A stretch of 64,000 nt of DNA from an uncultured Alistipes sp. (lineage in GTDB: Bacteria; Bacteroidota; Bacteroidia; Bacteroidales; Rikenellaceae): positions 1-64,000 of the forward strand of contig UQDC01000012.1 in NCBI GenBank assembly GCA_900539755.1, given 5' to 3'. Under the pieces are notes generated by a model. The model worked only from the letters and a program-made list of their open reading frames with translations, had not been told where the DNA came from and did not search any database. The position numbers and the translations under genes were made by a program. This document shows, in pieces, positions 45,304 through 54,944 of this stretch (positions are counted from its first letter, which is position 1; every line of letters begins with the position of its first letter).

Positions 45304-46674
45304 TTATTTTGCTCGCAGTCGTTCCGTCGGATAAAAAGCTTTTTTCTCTTTCATCAGTAAGATGACCGCAACGATCGCAGCCAGTAAATCAGAAAATGGA
45401 ATTGAAAGCCAAACTCCAGTTAAACCGAGCCACTCTGAGAAAAAGTAAAGGGCTGGGATTAAAAAGATGACTTGGCGTGATAGACTCATAAAAATTGCCT
45501 TGCCAGCTTTGCTGATGGATTGAAAGAAGTTGGATACAATAATTTGGAGACTGACAACAGGTAATAGCATGAAGGCAATACGAATGCCTTTAACCGCCAT
45601 CTCTTTGAGTTCTGGGTCAGTCGTAAAAGCACTAACCAGCCAGCCGGGAATAATTTCACAGGCAGCAAACCCGATTATCATAATCAGGGTCCCTACGCGC
45701 AAGGTAAGCAATAGCGTATCTTTAACCCGTTTATACTTTTGTGCCCCATAATTGTAGCCGATAATAGGTTGCATTCCCTGACATAACCCCATAACGCTCA
45801 TCACGATTAGAATGGCATAACTATTAAAAATTCCGTATGCACCGATAGCGAGGTCTCCACCATGCGTAACGAGGCGATGGTTCATGATCACATTCACACC
45901 ACATGCAGCAACATTAATCAGGAATGGTGCCATGCCGATTGATGTAATATTACGAATAATGTATCCACGGAGCTTCATACAGCCTCGTTCAAAATGCACC
46001 ACATGTTTGGGATTGAAAAAGTGGCTCATCACAAACAGTGTGCTGACAAACATCGAGATTACCGTAGCATAGGCTGCTCCTTTGATGCCCATCTCCATGC
46101 CGAAAATAAAAATTGGATCCAGGATCACATTCATGGTGACACCGATCAGCAATGTATACATGGATTTATGAGGATAGCCCGAGGCTCGCATCATATTGCT
46201 GAAACTGTAACTCAAATTAATCAATACGCTACCTGGAATCACAATACGCAAATAATCGATAGCGTAAGGCAAGGTCTGCGGACTTCCACCGAAAGCCGTG
46301 AGAATTTCAGGGAGATAAATCAGGGCAATGGATGTGACGATGATGGAAAGGATAAAGGTCAAAATAAAGGCATTGCCAAGAATATTTCGGGCCCATTTGA
46401 TGTCCTTCATACCCAATACGATTGACAAACGTGCTGCTGCGCCGACTCCGACCAACGTTCCGATTGCTGTAAAGAGAGTCATCAGTGGGAATGTTAGGGC
46501 TAAACCAGAAATAGCCATTGGACCGACTCCTTGACCAATAAAGACACGATCGACAATATTGTACAACGATGTAACCACCATACCGATAATTGCCGGAATC
46601 GAATAGTGGAGCAGAAGTTTGCCTACTTTCTCTTTTTCCAGTTTAGCGGTTGCAAGGTCTTGTTGAGATTTCAT
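45304..46674 (-). CDS. MATE family efflux transporter
   Basis: Twelve-helix cation-coupled exporter of the MATE/NorM type, 456 residues. It starts with a short polar leader (MKSQQDLATAKLEKEKVGKL) and has LLLHYSIPAIIGMVVTSLYNIVDRVFIGQGVG, the usual first-helix region, and the mirrored second half (GMAPFLINVAACGVNVIMNH, GLCQGMQPIIGYNYGAQ). Substrates, often drugs or toxic metabolites, cannot be predicted. Monocistronic. Confidence 0.94.
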   Translation of the reverse strand: MKSQQDLATAKLEKEKVGKLLLHYSIPAIIGMVVTSLYNIVDRVFIGQGVGPMAISGLALTFPLMTLFTAIGTLVGVGAAARLSIVLGMKDIKWARNILGNAFILTFILSIIVTSIALIYLPEILTAFGGSPQTLPYAIDYLRIVIPGSVLINLSYSFSNMMRASGYPHKSMYTLLIGVTMNVILDPIFIFGMEMGIKGAAYATVISMFVSTLFVMSHFFNPKHVVHFERGCMKLRGYIIRNITSIGMAPFLINVAACGVNVIMNHRLVTHGGDLAIGAYGIFNSYAILIVMSVMGLCQGMQPIIGYNYGAQKYKRVKDTLLLTLRVGTLIMIIGFAACEIIPGWLVSAFTTDPELKEMAVKGIRIAFMLLPVVSLQIIVSNFFQSISKAGKAIFMSLSRQVIFLIPALYFFSEWLGLTGVWLSIPFSDLLAAIVAVILLMKEKKAFYPTERLRAK

Positions 46675-46850
46675 AGTGACTATCGTTTTTTCTGTGGAGA
46701 GAACTGCAAAGATAGCTCAAATATTGTTTCAGATTCTGAAAAAATATGGCCTAATCGGCTGATTGCAGACAATTGTACAGAATAAACGGACCAACAGAAC
46801 GTTGCTATTTGAATGGCAAGAATTATAACCCTCGTTTCATAAAAGGAACA

Positions 46851-46884
46851 AAAAAAGAGGAAACAGCTCTGCTTCCTCTTTTTT
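46851..46884 (-). terminator. Terminator of guaA
   Basis: AAAAAAGAGGAA (46851-46862) and TTCCTCTTTTTT (46873-46884), a perfect stem with a T run on the minus strand. Confidence 0.8.
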
Positions 46885-46902
46885 ATTAATATGTTCGGGG
46901 GT

Positions 46903-48432
46903 TTATTCCCATTCAATTGTTGCGGGTGGTTTAGAACTGATGTCATAGACAACGCGGTTGATTCCTTTGACACGATTGATAATCTCATTAGAGACTTTGG
47001 CCAAGAAATCATAGGGCAGATGCACCCAATCGGCAGTCATACCATCGGTCGAGATTACAGCACGAAGGGCTACGCAGTTTTCGTATGTGCGCTCATCACC
47101 CATAACACCGACAGACTGTACTGGGAGCAACATGACGCCCGCCTGCCATACTTTGTCATACAGGTCTGCCTCTTTGAGGTTGTCGATGAAAATTTTATCA
47201 GCTTCCTGAAGGACCTTAACTTTTTCAGCTGTTACTTCACCCAAGATACGGATGCCCAGACCAGGACCGGGGAAGGGGTGACGGCCTAAAATATCCATGG
47301 GGATATTAAGCTGACGACCTACACGACGCACTTCATCTTTGAAAAGCAGACGCAGCGGCTCAACAATCTTGAGATCCATCTTTTCGGGCAGCCCACCTAC
47401 ATTGTGATGAGACTTGATCGTTGCAGAGGGCCCTTTAACTGAAACCGATTCGATTACATCAGGGTAAATCGTTCCCTGAGCCAACCATTTCACATCCGTC
47501 AGTTTCTGAGCCTCTTCATCGAATACTTCGATAAAATCACGACCAATGATCTTGCGCTTCTTTTCTGGCTCTGTTACTCCTTTCAGATCAGAGAGGAATT
47601 TGTTACCAGCACGCACTCCGATCACATTGAGTCCCATGGTCTCGTAGGAGTGAAGCACATCCTCGAATTCGTTTTTGCGCAACAGACCCATATCGACAAA
47701 AATACAGGTCAGGTTCTTGCCGATTGCCTTGTGCAACAACATGGCGGCAACCGATGAGTCAACGCCACCGGAGAGACCGAGCACCACTTTGTCGTTACCC
47801 AATTTTGCCTGTAGCTCTTTAACAGTCGAATCGATGAACGAATCCGGAGTCCAATTCTGTTTGCATCCACAGATGTCGGCAACGAAATGTTTCAACAATT
47901 GGGTGCCTTCCGTAGAGTGGTATACTTCGGGGTGGAATTGAATACCCCAAGTTTTTTCACCATCAATTTGGAATGCTGCCACAGGTACATCTTCAGTGCT
48001 TGCGATAATTTGGAAATTGTCTGGGATTCGAGTGATCGTATCACCGTGAGACATCCAAACCTGTGAAGTCTGAGAGAGACCGCAGATCAGTGGATTGGCA
48101 CCTTCCACTTTGGAGAGCATGGCACGGCCATATTCGCGAGTCGCAGACGGTTTTACCTCGCCTCCGAAATGTTGGGCAAGATATTGTGCACCGTAACAAA
48201 CGCCTAACAGCGGCAGTTTGCCTTTGATCGAAGAGAGATCCACTTGAGGAGCATCCGCATCTCGAACCGATGAGGGGCTTCCAGAGAGAATCACACCTTT
48301 GATCGACTCATCCAGTGCGGGAAAGTGATTGTAAGGATGGATCTCGCAATAGACATTCAACTCACGAACACGCCTTGCGATCAGCTGCGTGTATTGAGAA
48401 CCGAAGTCGAGAATCAATATTTTTTCCTGCAT
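46903..48432 (-). CDS. guaA: GMP synthase (glutamine-hydrolysing)
   Basis: Converts XMP to GMP using glutamine and ATP. A class I amidotransferase domain (residues 1-190) has its nucleophile in [10 protein letters not shown] and the His/Glu pair in QFHPEVYHS. The ATP-pyrophosphatase domain follows with P-loop GLSGGVDSS, and the C-terminal dimerisation domain ends KPPATIEWE, the conserved tail. Length 509. pheT is 89 nt upstream on the same strand; a shared transcript is possible. Confidence 0.98.
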   Translation of the reverse strand: MQEKILILDFGSQYTQLIARRVRELNVYCEIHPYNHFPALDESIKGVILSGSPSSVRDADAPQVDLSSIKGKLPLLGVCYGAQYLAQHFGGEVKPSATREYGRAMLSKVEGANPLICGLSQTSQVWMSHGDTITRIPDNFQIIASTEDVPVAAFQIDGEKTWGIQFHPEVYHSTEGTQLLKHFVADICGCKQNWTPDSFIDSTVKELQAKLGNDKVVLGLSGGVDSSVAAMLLHKAIGKNLTCIFVDMGLLRKNEFEDVLHSYETMGLNVIGVRAGNKFLSDLKGVTEPEKKRKIIGRDFIEVFDEEAQKLTDVKWLAQGTIYPDVIESVSVKGPSATIKSHHNVGGLPEKMDLKIVEPLRLLFKDEVRRVGRQLNIPMDILGRHPFPGPGLGIRILGEVTAEKVKVLQEADKIFIDNLKEADLYDKVWQAGVMLLPVQSVGVMGDERTYENCVALRAVISTDGMTADWVHLPYDFLAKVSNEIINRVKGINRVVYDISSKPPATIEWE

Positions 48433-48521
48433 TGTAATAATGTGGGTTTATGATAAATTGCTCTTTATGGGTGATGAGCGATTGTGCTCATCAACTTCAT
48501 CTGTAACTAAACGCGAAACGT

Positions 48522-50984
48522 TTATCGGATTTGCGCGCCAGCTCGACGTTCAAACTCGCGGATCAAGTTTGACATCACACGGTCAATCACCTGATCGGTC
48601 AGCGTTTTGGTTGTGTCTTCCAGTACAAAGTTTAATGCGTAAGACTTCTTACCTGCGGGTAATTTGTCACCTTCGTAAACATCAAAGAGGGTAACATTCT
48701 TCAACAGCTTCTTCTCTACGGAGAAGGCTATTTCACGCAGTTGTGAGAAGGTTACCTGGGTGTCAACCAACAGAGCCAAATCGCGACGCACTTCGGGGAA
48801 TTTTGACAACTCTTCTACTGTAACTTTGTGGTTCTTCGTAAGTTTCAAGAAGGCATCGAAATTCATTTCGAGATAATATACATCTGCTTTGATATCGAAT
48901 TTCGAACGGATCTTTTTGGAGACGATACCCATCTCAACGATCTGTTTGCCATTAATCTTATAGGTTACAGCTTCACGATAAAGATCACTCTGCAGTGACT
49001 CCATTACTGCACTGTTAAGATCAATTCCGATTCGGTTGAAGAGCTTTTCAACCATGGCTTTCAAGGTATAGAAACTGGTTGGTTGTGCTTTGGTATTCCA
49101 GGAAAGAGCGTGATCAGCACCAGTAATCAGAATAGACAAGTGGTTCTGTTCGCTGTATGGTGCTAAGCCTCCTTCCGACGCCTTGTCTGGGTTGTACCAG
49201 TAGCAGTTACCGAACTCATACAGTTTCAGATCACTGTTACGACGATTGGTGTTTAATTCGACAGCCTCCAGGGCATTAAACAGCAAAGTCTGACGCATTA
49301 CACTCAAATCGCTGCTGAGCGGATTGATAATGCGGACACAATTTTCCGCTTTATATGCTTTCAGATCGTCGTAATAGGCCGCTTTGGTCAATGAGTTACT
49401 CATAATCTCATTGAAACCATTTGCCGTTAACAGATCGGCAATGAGATTGGTTACCTTTTCACGATCTGGGTGAGGTGCGTAGGAAAGTGTTGAATGTACG
49501 GCCTGTGGAATTTCTACATTGTTGTATCCGTAGATACGCAAAATATCCTCGACCAAGTCAGCTTCACGCTGTACATCGACCCGATATGCCGGTACAGCAA
49601 CGTGTAATGTTTCACCTTCCTCTTGTTCGATTTTTACATCAAGAGCGGCAATAATCTTACGAATGGTTTCATCAGGAATATCTTTACCGATCAAACGTTT
49701 TACGCGATCCAGTGAAATCTCAAAATGGAACGGTTGGATCGGTTCTGGATAGATATCGGTAACCGGAGAGCTAATCTGACCACCAGCCAGTTCCGTTACC
49801 AGCAGTGCTGCACGTTTTAAGGCATAGGGGGCGATATTGGGGTCGATACCACGTTCATAGCGGAACGATGCATCGGTACTCAGTCCATGACGTTTTGCGC
49901 TTTTGCGAATCCAAACCGGATTGAAATAGGCGCTTTCCAGGAATACTTCGGTAGTCTCTTCTGTCACGCCGGAATCGAGACCTCCAAAGACACCTGCAAG
50001 ACACATCGGTTTCTCTTCGTCGCAAATCATCAGGTCGCGTTCTGAAAGTTTTCGTTCAACGCCATCCAGGGTGACAAACGGGGTTTCTTCAGGGCAGGTA
50101 CGTACAACAATTTTGCGGCCTTTGATTTTGTTAGCGTCAAAAGCATGCAGAGGCTGACCAATTTCATGCAGGATGAAATTGGTAATGTCAACTACGTTGT
50201 TATGCGGATTCAAACCGATAGAACGCAAACGGGTTTTCAACCAATCCGGAGATTCTGCCACTTTAACGCCGGTAATGGTAAGTCCCATGTAGCGAGGGGC
50301 TGCTTCATGGTTGAGCACCTCAACCTGAACTGATTTATCTGTTACATTTCCGGCTTGGAAAGCTGAAACATCAGGTAAATTCAGCTTATATGGCATATCA
50401 TGTGATTGCAGATATACTGCCAAATCACGCGCTACTCCGTAATGCGACATAGCATCAGCGCGGTTTGCAGTCAGGCCGATTTCCAGCAGATAGTCATCTT
50501 CGATTTGATAGTATTCACGAGCAGGAATGCCGACCGGAGTATCTTCCGGCAGAAGGATAATACCTGCGTGATCGGTGCCGATGCCGATTTCATCTTCGGC
50601 ACACAACATACCGAATGATTCTACGCCACGGATTTTGCTCTTTTTGATTTTGAATCCTTCGGCTTCGCCGGTAGGGTAGAGCATGGTATTGATTGTAGCG
50701 ACAACTACCTTTTTCCCCGCAGCGACATTCGGAGCACCGCAAACGATCTGCAAGGGTTCCCCCTGACCTAAATCAACGGTGGTAACATGTAATTTATCGG
50801 CATTGGGGTGCTGTTCGCAGGTGAGTACCTTGCCTATAACTAATCCTTCCAAACCGCCACGGATACTTTCAATCTGTTCCATACCCTCGACTTCGAGACC
50901 GATATGAGTCAGAATATTGGCGATTTCTTCTGCTTTCAGAGAGGTGTCAATATAACTTTTTAGCCAGTTCAGCGATATTTTCAT
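48522..50984 (-). CDS. pheT: Phenylalanyl-tRNA synthetase beta subunit
   Basis: 820-residue large subunit of the alpha2-beta2 enzyme. In order: N-terminal MKISLNWLKSYIDTSLKAEEI, an EMAP-type tRNA-binding domain (~40-150, IGKVLTCEQHPNADKLHV), the B3/B4 editing domain (~215-390), B5 domain, a catalytic-like core, and a C-terminal anticodon-binding FDX-ACB domain (FPEVRRDLALLV, ~725-820). The alpha subunit gene is not in the window. Confidence 0.98.
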   Translation of the reverse strand: MKISLNWLKSYIDTSLKAEEIANILTHIGLEVEGMEQIESIRGGLEGLVIGKVLTCEQHPNADKLHVTTVDLGQGEPLQIVCGAPNVAAGKKVVVATINTMLYPTGEAEGFKIKKSKIRGVESFGMLCAEDEIGIGTDHAGIILLPEDTPVGIPAREYYQIEDDYLLEIGLTANRADAMSHYGVARDLAVYLQSHDMPYKLNLPDVSAFQAGNVTDKSVQVEVLNHEAAPRYMGLTITGVKVAESPDWLKTRLRSIGLNPHNNVVDITNFILHEIGQPLHAFDANKIKGRKIVVRTCPEETPFVTLDGVERKLSERDLMICDEEKPMCLAGVFGGLDSGVTEETTEVFLESAYFNPVWIRKSAKRHGLSTDASFRYERGIDPNIAPYALKRAALLVTELAGGQISSPVTDIYPEPIQPFHFEISLDRVKRLIGKDIPDETIRKIIAALDVKIEQEEGETLHVAVPAYRVDVQREADLVEDILRIYGYNNVEIPQAVHSTLSYAPHPDREKVTNLIADLLTANGFNEIMSNSLTKAAYYDDLKAYKAENCVRIINPLSSDLSVMRQTLLFNALEAVELNTNRRNSDLKLYEFGNCYWYNPDKASEGGLAPYSEQNHLSILITGADHALSWNTKAQPTSFYTLKAMVEKLFNRIGIDLNSAVMESLQSDLYREAVTYKINGKQIVEMGIVSKKIRSKFDIKADVYYLEMNFDAFLKLTKNHKVTVEELSKFPEVRRDLALLVDTQVTFSQLREIAFSVEKKLLKNVTLFDVYEGDKLPAGKKSYALNFVLEDTTKTLTDQVIDRVMSNLIREFERRAGAQIR

Positions 50985-51210
50985 GGCATTTTTCGATTTT
51001 AACGTGCGAAAGGTACAAAAAAGTTACCACCTTACCAACCGCGTTTTGTTCTCTTTCTCAATAAAACTGCACATCCTGGTCAAACAGATGATCGAGTTTT
51101 TGCGTATGGTACTCATCCGATCCTTGAGTCTGGTCGATATAAACGCTGTTCAATGAAACTCATTGCAGTAGACACCACATTTTTAGCTCTGTATTATATC
51201 TGTATAATAA

Positions 51211-51242
51211 AAATGGCCGTCACAATAATTGGACAGCCATTT
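51211..51242 (-). terminator. Terminator of lysA
   Basis: AAATGGC (51211-51217) pairs with GCCATTT (51236-51242), extended by GTC/GAC inside with a one-base mismatch. A T-rich run follows on the minus strand. Confidence 0.6.
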
Positions 51243-51264
51243 ACAGTATTGGAAAACTAACTAA

Positions 51265-52422
51265 TTACAATTCGTCACTGTATATGCTACGAGGAAGATC
51301 CCGCAGATTATAACGAGAAGCCATAGCTGATCCGTAAGCGCCAGCCGTGCGAATAGTAAGCAGGTCTCCACGTTTCAGTTGCGGCAGCATGGCAGCTTGA
51401 TCAAAAATATCAGAGGATTCGCAAACTGGTCCCCCAATCATATAAGAACATTCCGTTCCCTGAGAAGTTAAGCATTCGATTTTATGGTGAGCTTGATAGA
51501 GAGCCGGACGAATCAGATCTGTCATACCGGCATCAACCAAAGCCACATCACGCCCCAAAGCATTTTTCTTGGTATAGAGAACCCGGGTGATCAATTCGCC
51601 ACATTGAGCAACCAGTGATCGTCCCAATTCGAACAAAATTTGTTGGTGTGGATCGGGGCGTAAAGTGCGATGAATCGTATCAAAATAGGAGGCAAAGTCA
51701 GGAATGGGTTCTGCATCCGGATGATTATAATCCACGCCTAAACCTCCACCAAGATTCAGATATTGTATTTCAATGCCTTGATCTGCGAACCATTGTTTAA
51801 TGGTATTCACTTTTAAACAGAAATTCTCAAAAACCTTCATTTGCCGGATTTGTGAACCGATATGGAAATGCAGGCCAACAATACGCAGATTTGGTAATGT
51901 GTGCAATGTCCGGATCGCTTCGTCAATCTCTGTATAGGAAATGCCGAATTTACTGTCAGCATGTCCCGTAGAGATATTTTTATGGGTATGCGGATCAACA
52001 TCAGGATTGATGCGTAGAGCTACATGCGCAGTTCGCCCCATTTCAGCAGCCAGCGCATTGATCACCTGCAACTCTTGCAGAGATTCACAGTTAAATGCGA
52101 AAATATTTTGCTCCAAAGCATAGCGGATTTCCCGATCGCTTTTAGCTACACCGGCAAAAACGATTTTCGAAGCCGGGCAGCCACTCTCAATGGCCGTGCG
52201 CACTTCGTTTCCGCTGACACAATCCACACCGAGACCGGCCTGAAGAGCCGCAGAGACGATACGGGGATCGAAATTGGCTTTTAGGGCATAGTGAATTTTG
52301 TATCCGTATTTGGAGGCTTCCGATACAGCTTTTGTCAGCGTATCGTGCAGCAGTTGCATGTCATAAAAGTAGTATGGCGTCTCCAGTTGTCCCAACTGCG
52401 AGACGTATGATCGTGCACTCAT
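51265..52422 (-). CDS. lysA: Diaminopimelate decarboxylase
   Basis: PLP-dependent removal of CO2 from meso-diaminopimelate, giving lysine. The PLP lysine is Lys48 in HYALKAN; HIGSQ, GGGLGVDY, the GRSLV phosphate site and the substrate-specificity CESSDIF segment are all present. At 385 residues it is the usual length. It follows lysC by 35 nt on the same strand, so aspartate kinase and the last lysine step share a transcript. Confidence 0.97.
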   Translation of the reverse strand: MSARSYVSQLGQLETPYYFYDMQLLHDTLTKAVSEASKYGYKIHYALKANFDPRIVSAALQAGLGVDCVSGNEVRTAIESGCPASKIVFAGVAKSDREIRYALEQNIFAFNCESLQELQVINALAAEMGRTAHVALRINPDVDPHTHKNISTGHADSKFGISYTEIDEAIRTLHTLPNLRIVGLHFHIGSQIRQMKVFENFCLKVNTIKQWFADQGIEIQYLNLGGGLGVDYNHPDAEPIPDFASYFDTIHRTLRPDPHQQILFELGRSLVAQCGELITRVLYTKKNALGRDVALVDAGMTDLIRPALYQAHHKIECLTSQGTECSYMIGGPVCESSDIFDQAAMLPQLKRGDLLTIRTAGAYGSAMASRYNLRDLPRSIYSDEL

Positions 52423-52457
52423 GTGTTCGTTGTGAGTTTATGACCCAAGCGGCTCGA

Positions 52458-53774
52458 TTAACGTTTTTCGAACAGATAGTCGTTCAAATATTGCAGGGTC
52501 TGTTTTTTATCTGCGGTGTTAATCAACATGGTAATACTATGATGACTGGCACCGTATGAAATCATTTTGAGCGGGATTTGGCGAATGCTGTCCAATACGC
52601 GTGCTGCCAATCCGGTAACCGAATGCTCGAGACGTCCTACCACACAGACGATCGAGTTATTACGCTCGATTTCGATTTTACCCAACGAGGACAATGTACC
52701 GACAATTTTATCCAGATTTTCATCATTGTCAATGGTCAGTGATACCGCCACTTCAGAAGTGGTAATCATATCGATCGGGGTGCGGTATTGCTCGAATACT
52801 TCGAATACTTTGCGCAAGAAACCGTAAGCCATCAACATACGGGCTGAGTAGATACGAATGACCGTAATGTTGTCTTTGGCAGCCACGGCATGGAATGATT
52901 CGGCATTTGCGTCTTCGTTATTTGAAATAGTCGTGCCAGGAGCATCGGGGTTCATCGTATTTTTCAGCAATACTGGAATGTTTTGATCCTGGCAAGGCTG
53001 AATGGTCGAAGGGTGAAGAATCTTTGCCCCAAAATAGGCCAGTTCGGCTGCTTCGCTGAAACTCATCGTCCGAATAGGGAAGGTGTGATCTACATAACGA
53101 GGATCATTGTTATGCATACCATCAATATCGGTCCAAATTTGTACTTGTGCTGCATTAATAGCTGCACCCATCAGAGCTGCACTATAATCGCTTCCGCCAC
53201 GTCCAAGATTGTCGATTTCACCTTTGCTGTTGGTGCAAATAAACCCTTGCGTGATATAGAACTTGCTTTTATCTTCAATTAAGGAGGTCAGTTTTTCACG
53301 GAGTAGCTTGGTGTCAACCTTTTTGTCTGCATCCATTACCATGAACTCAGGTGCCGTCAGATAAACTGCCTCACTGCCGCTCTCAATCATATAATAAGTA
53401 AAGATGGCAGAAGTGAGCAACTCACCCTGTGAAATAATGGTCCGTTCAGACGTATAAGGATGGAAAAAGGTTGCCGCATTACGAATCGTAGCCCATGAAA
53501 GTTCCATACGTTCCAGAGCCTGCTCTCGATGAGTTTCCAATAATCCTTCGATACAAGTAGTGTATTTTTCACGCAATGTATCGATAACCTTTTCGATTTC
53601 GGTTAGATCTTTATCTGCAGCAAGTTTGGAAATTTGTACCAAGGCATCAGTCGTACCCGACATGGCTGACAAAACTGTGATGGTAGCCTGCTCATGACGG
53701 ACGATTTCGGCCACACGCTTCATGTTTTGAGCCGATCCAACGGAAGTTCCTCCGAATTTTAATACTTTAATCAT
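52458..53774 (-). CDS. lysC: Aspartate kinase
   Basis: First step of the aspartate family: aspartate to aspartyl phosphate. KFGGTSVGSAQNMKR opens the kinase domain; ISQGELLTS and NLGRGGSDYSAALMGAAINA follow. Two ACT-type regulatory modules occupy about residues 300-438 (ITVIRIYSARMLMAYGFL, IVCVVGRLEHSVTGLAAR), so feedback inhibition is expected. It is monofunctional, not fused to homoserine dehydrogenase. It heads an operon with lysA. A hairpin sits in its leader, and a divergent ACT-domain gene shares its upstream region. Confidence 0.97.
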   Translation of the reverse strand: MIKVLKFGGTSVGSAQNMKRVAEIVRHEQATITVLSAMSGTTDALVQISKLAADKDLTEIEKVIDTLREKYTTCIEGLLETHREQALERMELSWATIRNAATFFHPYTSERTIISQGELLTSAIFTYYMIESGSEAVYLTAPEFMVMDADKKVDTKLLREKLTSLIEDKSKFYITQGFICTNSKGEIDNLGRGGSDYSAALMGAAINAAQVQIWTDIDGMHNNDPRYVDHTFPIRTMSFSEAAELAYFGAKILHPSTIQPCQDQNIPVLLKNTMNPDAPGTTISNNEDANAESFHAVAAKDNITVIRIYSARMLMAYGFLRKVFEVFEQYRTPIDMITTSEVAVSLTIDNDENLDKIVGTLSSLGKIEIERNNSIVCVVGRLEHSVTGLAARVLDSIRQIPLKMISYGASHHSITMLINTADKKQTLQYLNDYLFEKR

Positions 53775-53811
53775 ATTGATTATGTTGCTTTATTACAAAG
53801 TGGTATAGGAT

Positions 53812-53841
53812 AAAATGTCGGCAACGTGATCGTTGCATTTT
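53812..53841 (-). promoter_or_regulatory. Hairpin in lysC upstream region
   Basis: GCAACG (53821-53826) and CGTTGC (53831-53836) form a tight stem with a TGAT loop, extended by AAAAT (53812-53816) and ATTTT (53837-53841) with a small bulge. It lies 38-67 bases before the lysC ATG, in the probable leader. No U-run follows, so an operator or leader structure is more likely than a terminator. It does not look like the lysine riboswitch. Confidence 0.45.
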
Positions 53842-53940
53842 ACATTTACAGCCTCACAAAACTATAAAATAAAACATTTAATCCAATTTTCGCCCAAAAG
53901 TATATCAAAATGTTTGTTTTTGTCTTTTGCTTTTGTTTTT

Positions 53941-53972
53941 TTTGCAACAAAATTGAGTGGGGTATAAATTTG
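53941..53972 (+). promoter_or_regulatory. Promoter of the ACT-domain protein gene
   Basis: TTTG (53941-53944), 20 bases, then TAAATTTG (53965-53972), an exact match to the Bacteroidota consensus. The expected leader is about 70 bases. Confidence 0.6.
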
Positions 53973-54050
53973 TACACCCTTTTATAATGTTTAACAGATA
54001 ATTTGCAGGAATAACGCTGCATCATCACATTTACCAAACTGGACTTAGCT

Positions 54051-54719
54051 ATGTTGACTATTCCAAATGCTGTAGAAGAGGTAATAAAAAAGAAACCCTT
54101 TTTGGAGGGTGCATTGGTCGAAGGATTGATCAATCTTTCGGCATTGGCACGGCAGCTTAAACCGGAGATTGAGAAACAGGTAGGTAAATCGGTCAATGAT
54201 AGTGCTGTAATCATGGCATTGAATCGTCTTGTGCCACGCCTTGAATTGATGTCAACCATGAAATTCAAGAAGGTGGTAGAGAACATCGGTGATATCATTG
54301 TCCGCTCCAATTTGGCAGATTTTGCATTTACCAATTCGGCGACGCTGTACGAAAAACAGGCGATTCTCCTCGATCGTGTGCGCAATATGAAAGATGTATT
54401 TTGTACATTCTCTCAAGGAATCTACGAAACGACTTTGGTCGTAAGCAGTTCGATCGTGCCATTAGTCGATGAGATTTTTGCTGATGAGCATAAAATTTCA
54501 CAGACTCAGAATCTGTCGTCGATCACTGTGAAATTACCTGCTGAAAATGCCATCTGTCCTGGAGTTTACTATTACATCTTCAAGGAGTTGGCTTGGGATA
54601 ATATCAATATTGCAGAAGTTATCAGTACGACCAACGAATTTACAGTCGTAATCAGCGATGACGATATCCATCGTGCATTTACCATCTTGATGGAGGCTAA
54701 ACGCTCAGCAAGTATTTAA
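54051..54719 (+). CDS. ACT-domain protein, putative amino-acid-sensing regulator
   Basis: 222 residues, no signal peptide. Residues ~15-62 (FLEGALVEGLINLSALARQL, SVNDSAVIMALNRL) read as a small helical, possibly helix-turn-helix, domain. Two ACT-like units follow: about 80-148 (IIVRSNLADFAF, YETTLVVSSSIVPLVDEIF) and 155-220 (SSITVKLPAENAICPGVYY, NINIAEVISTTNEFTVVIS). It has no kinase residues, although such proteins are sometimes annotated as aspartate kinase because of the ACT similarity. It is head to head with lysC-lysA across a 276-bp region, which suggests sensing of a lysine-pathway amino acid. The DNA-binding role is inference. Confidence 0.7.
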   Translation: MLTIPNAVEEVIKKKPFLEGALVEGLINLSALARQLKPEIEKQVGKSVNDSAVIMALNRLVPRLELMSTMKFKKVVENIGDIIVRSNLADFAFTNSATLYEKQAILLDRVRNMKDVFCTFSQGIYETTLVVSSSIVPLVDEIFADEHKISQTQNLSSITVKLPAENAICPGVYYYIFKELAWDNINIAEVISTTNEFTVVISDDDIHRAFTILMEAKRSASI

Positions 54720-54744
54720 TTCACATCATAGTCATGATAGAATA

Positions 54745-54778
54745 AAGGGAGACCCAACGGTCTCCCTTATATTTATTT
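54745..54778 (+). terminator. Terminator after ACT-domain gene
   Basis: AAGGGAGACC (54745-54754), loop CAAC, GGTCTCCCTT (54759-54768): a perfect 10-bp stem followed by a T-rich stretch. Confidence 0.8.
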
Positions 54779-54944
54779 TGTATGTGGTTCAACCTGGAGT
54801 TGTTCCCATCAAACTTTCAGGTATCGCAGCTCGGTTGAGACACAGAATTCGCTATTTGATCTGCAATCGATAATATTTTAAACAAAACACTTAGACGACA
54901 GATAGATTAATCGTAAATTTTCATGCTGTCGGTTTAGCGGGTGT

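Noticed and set aside
53775..54050. Possible lysine riboswitch before lysC
   Set aside because: The region has a single short hairpin and an AT-rich stretch, far too simple for the five-helix lysine riboswitch.
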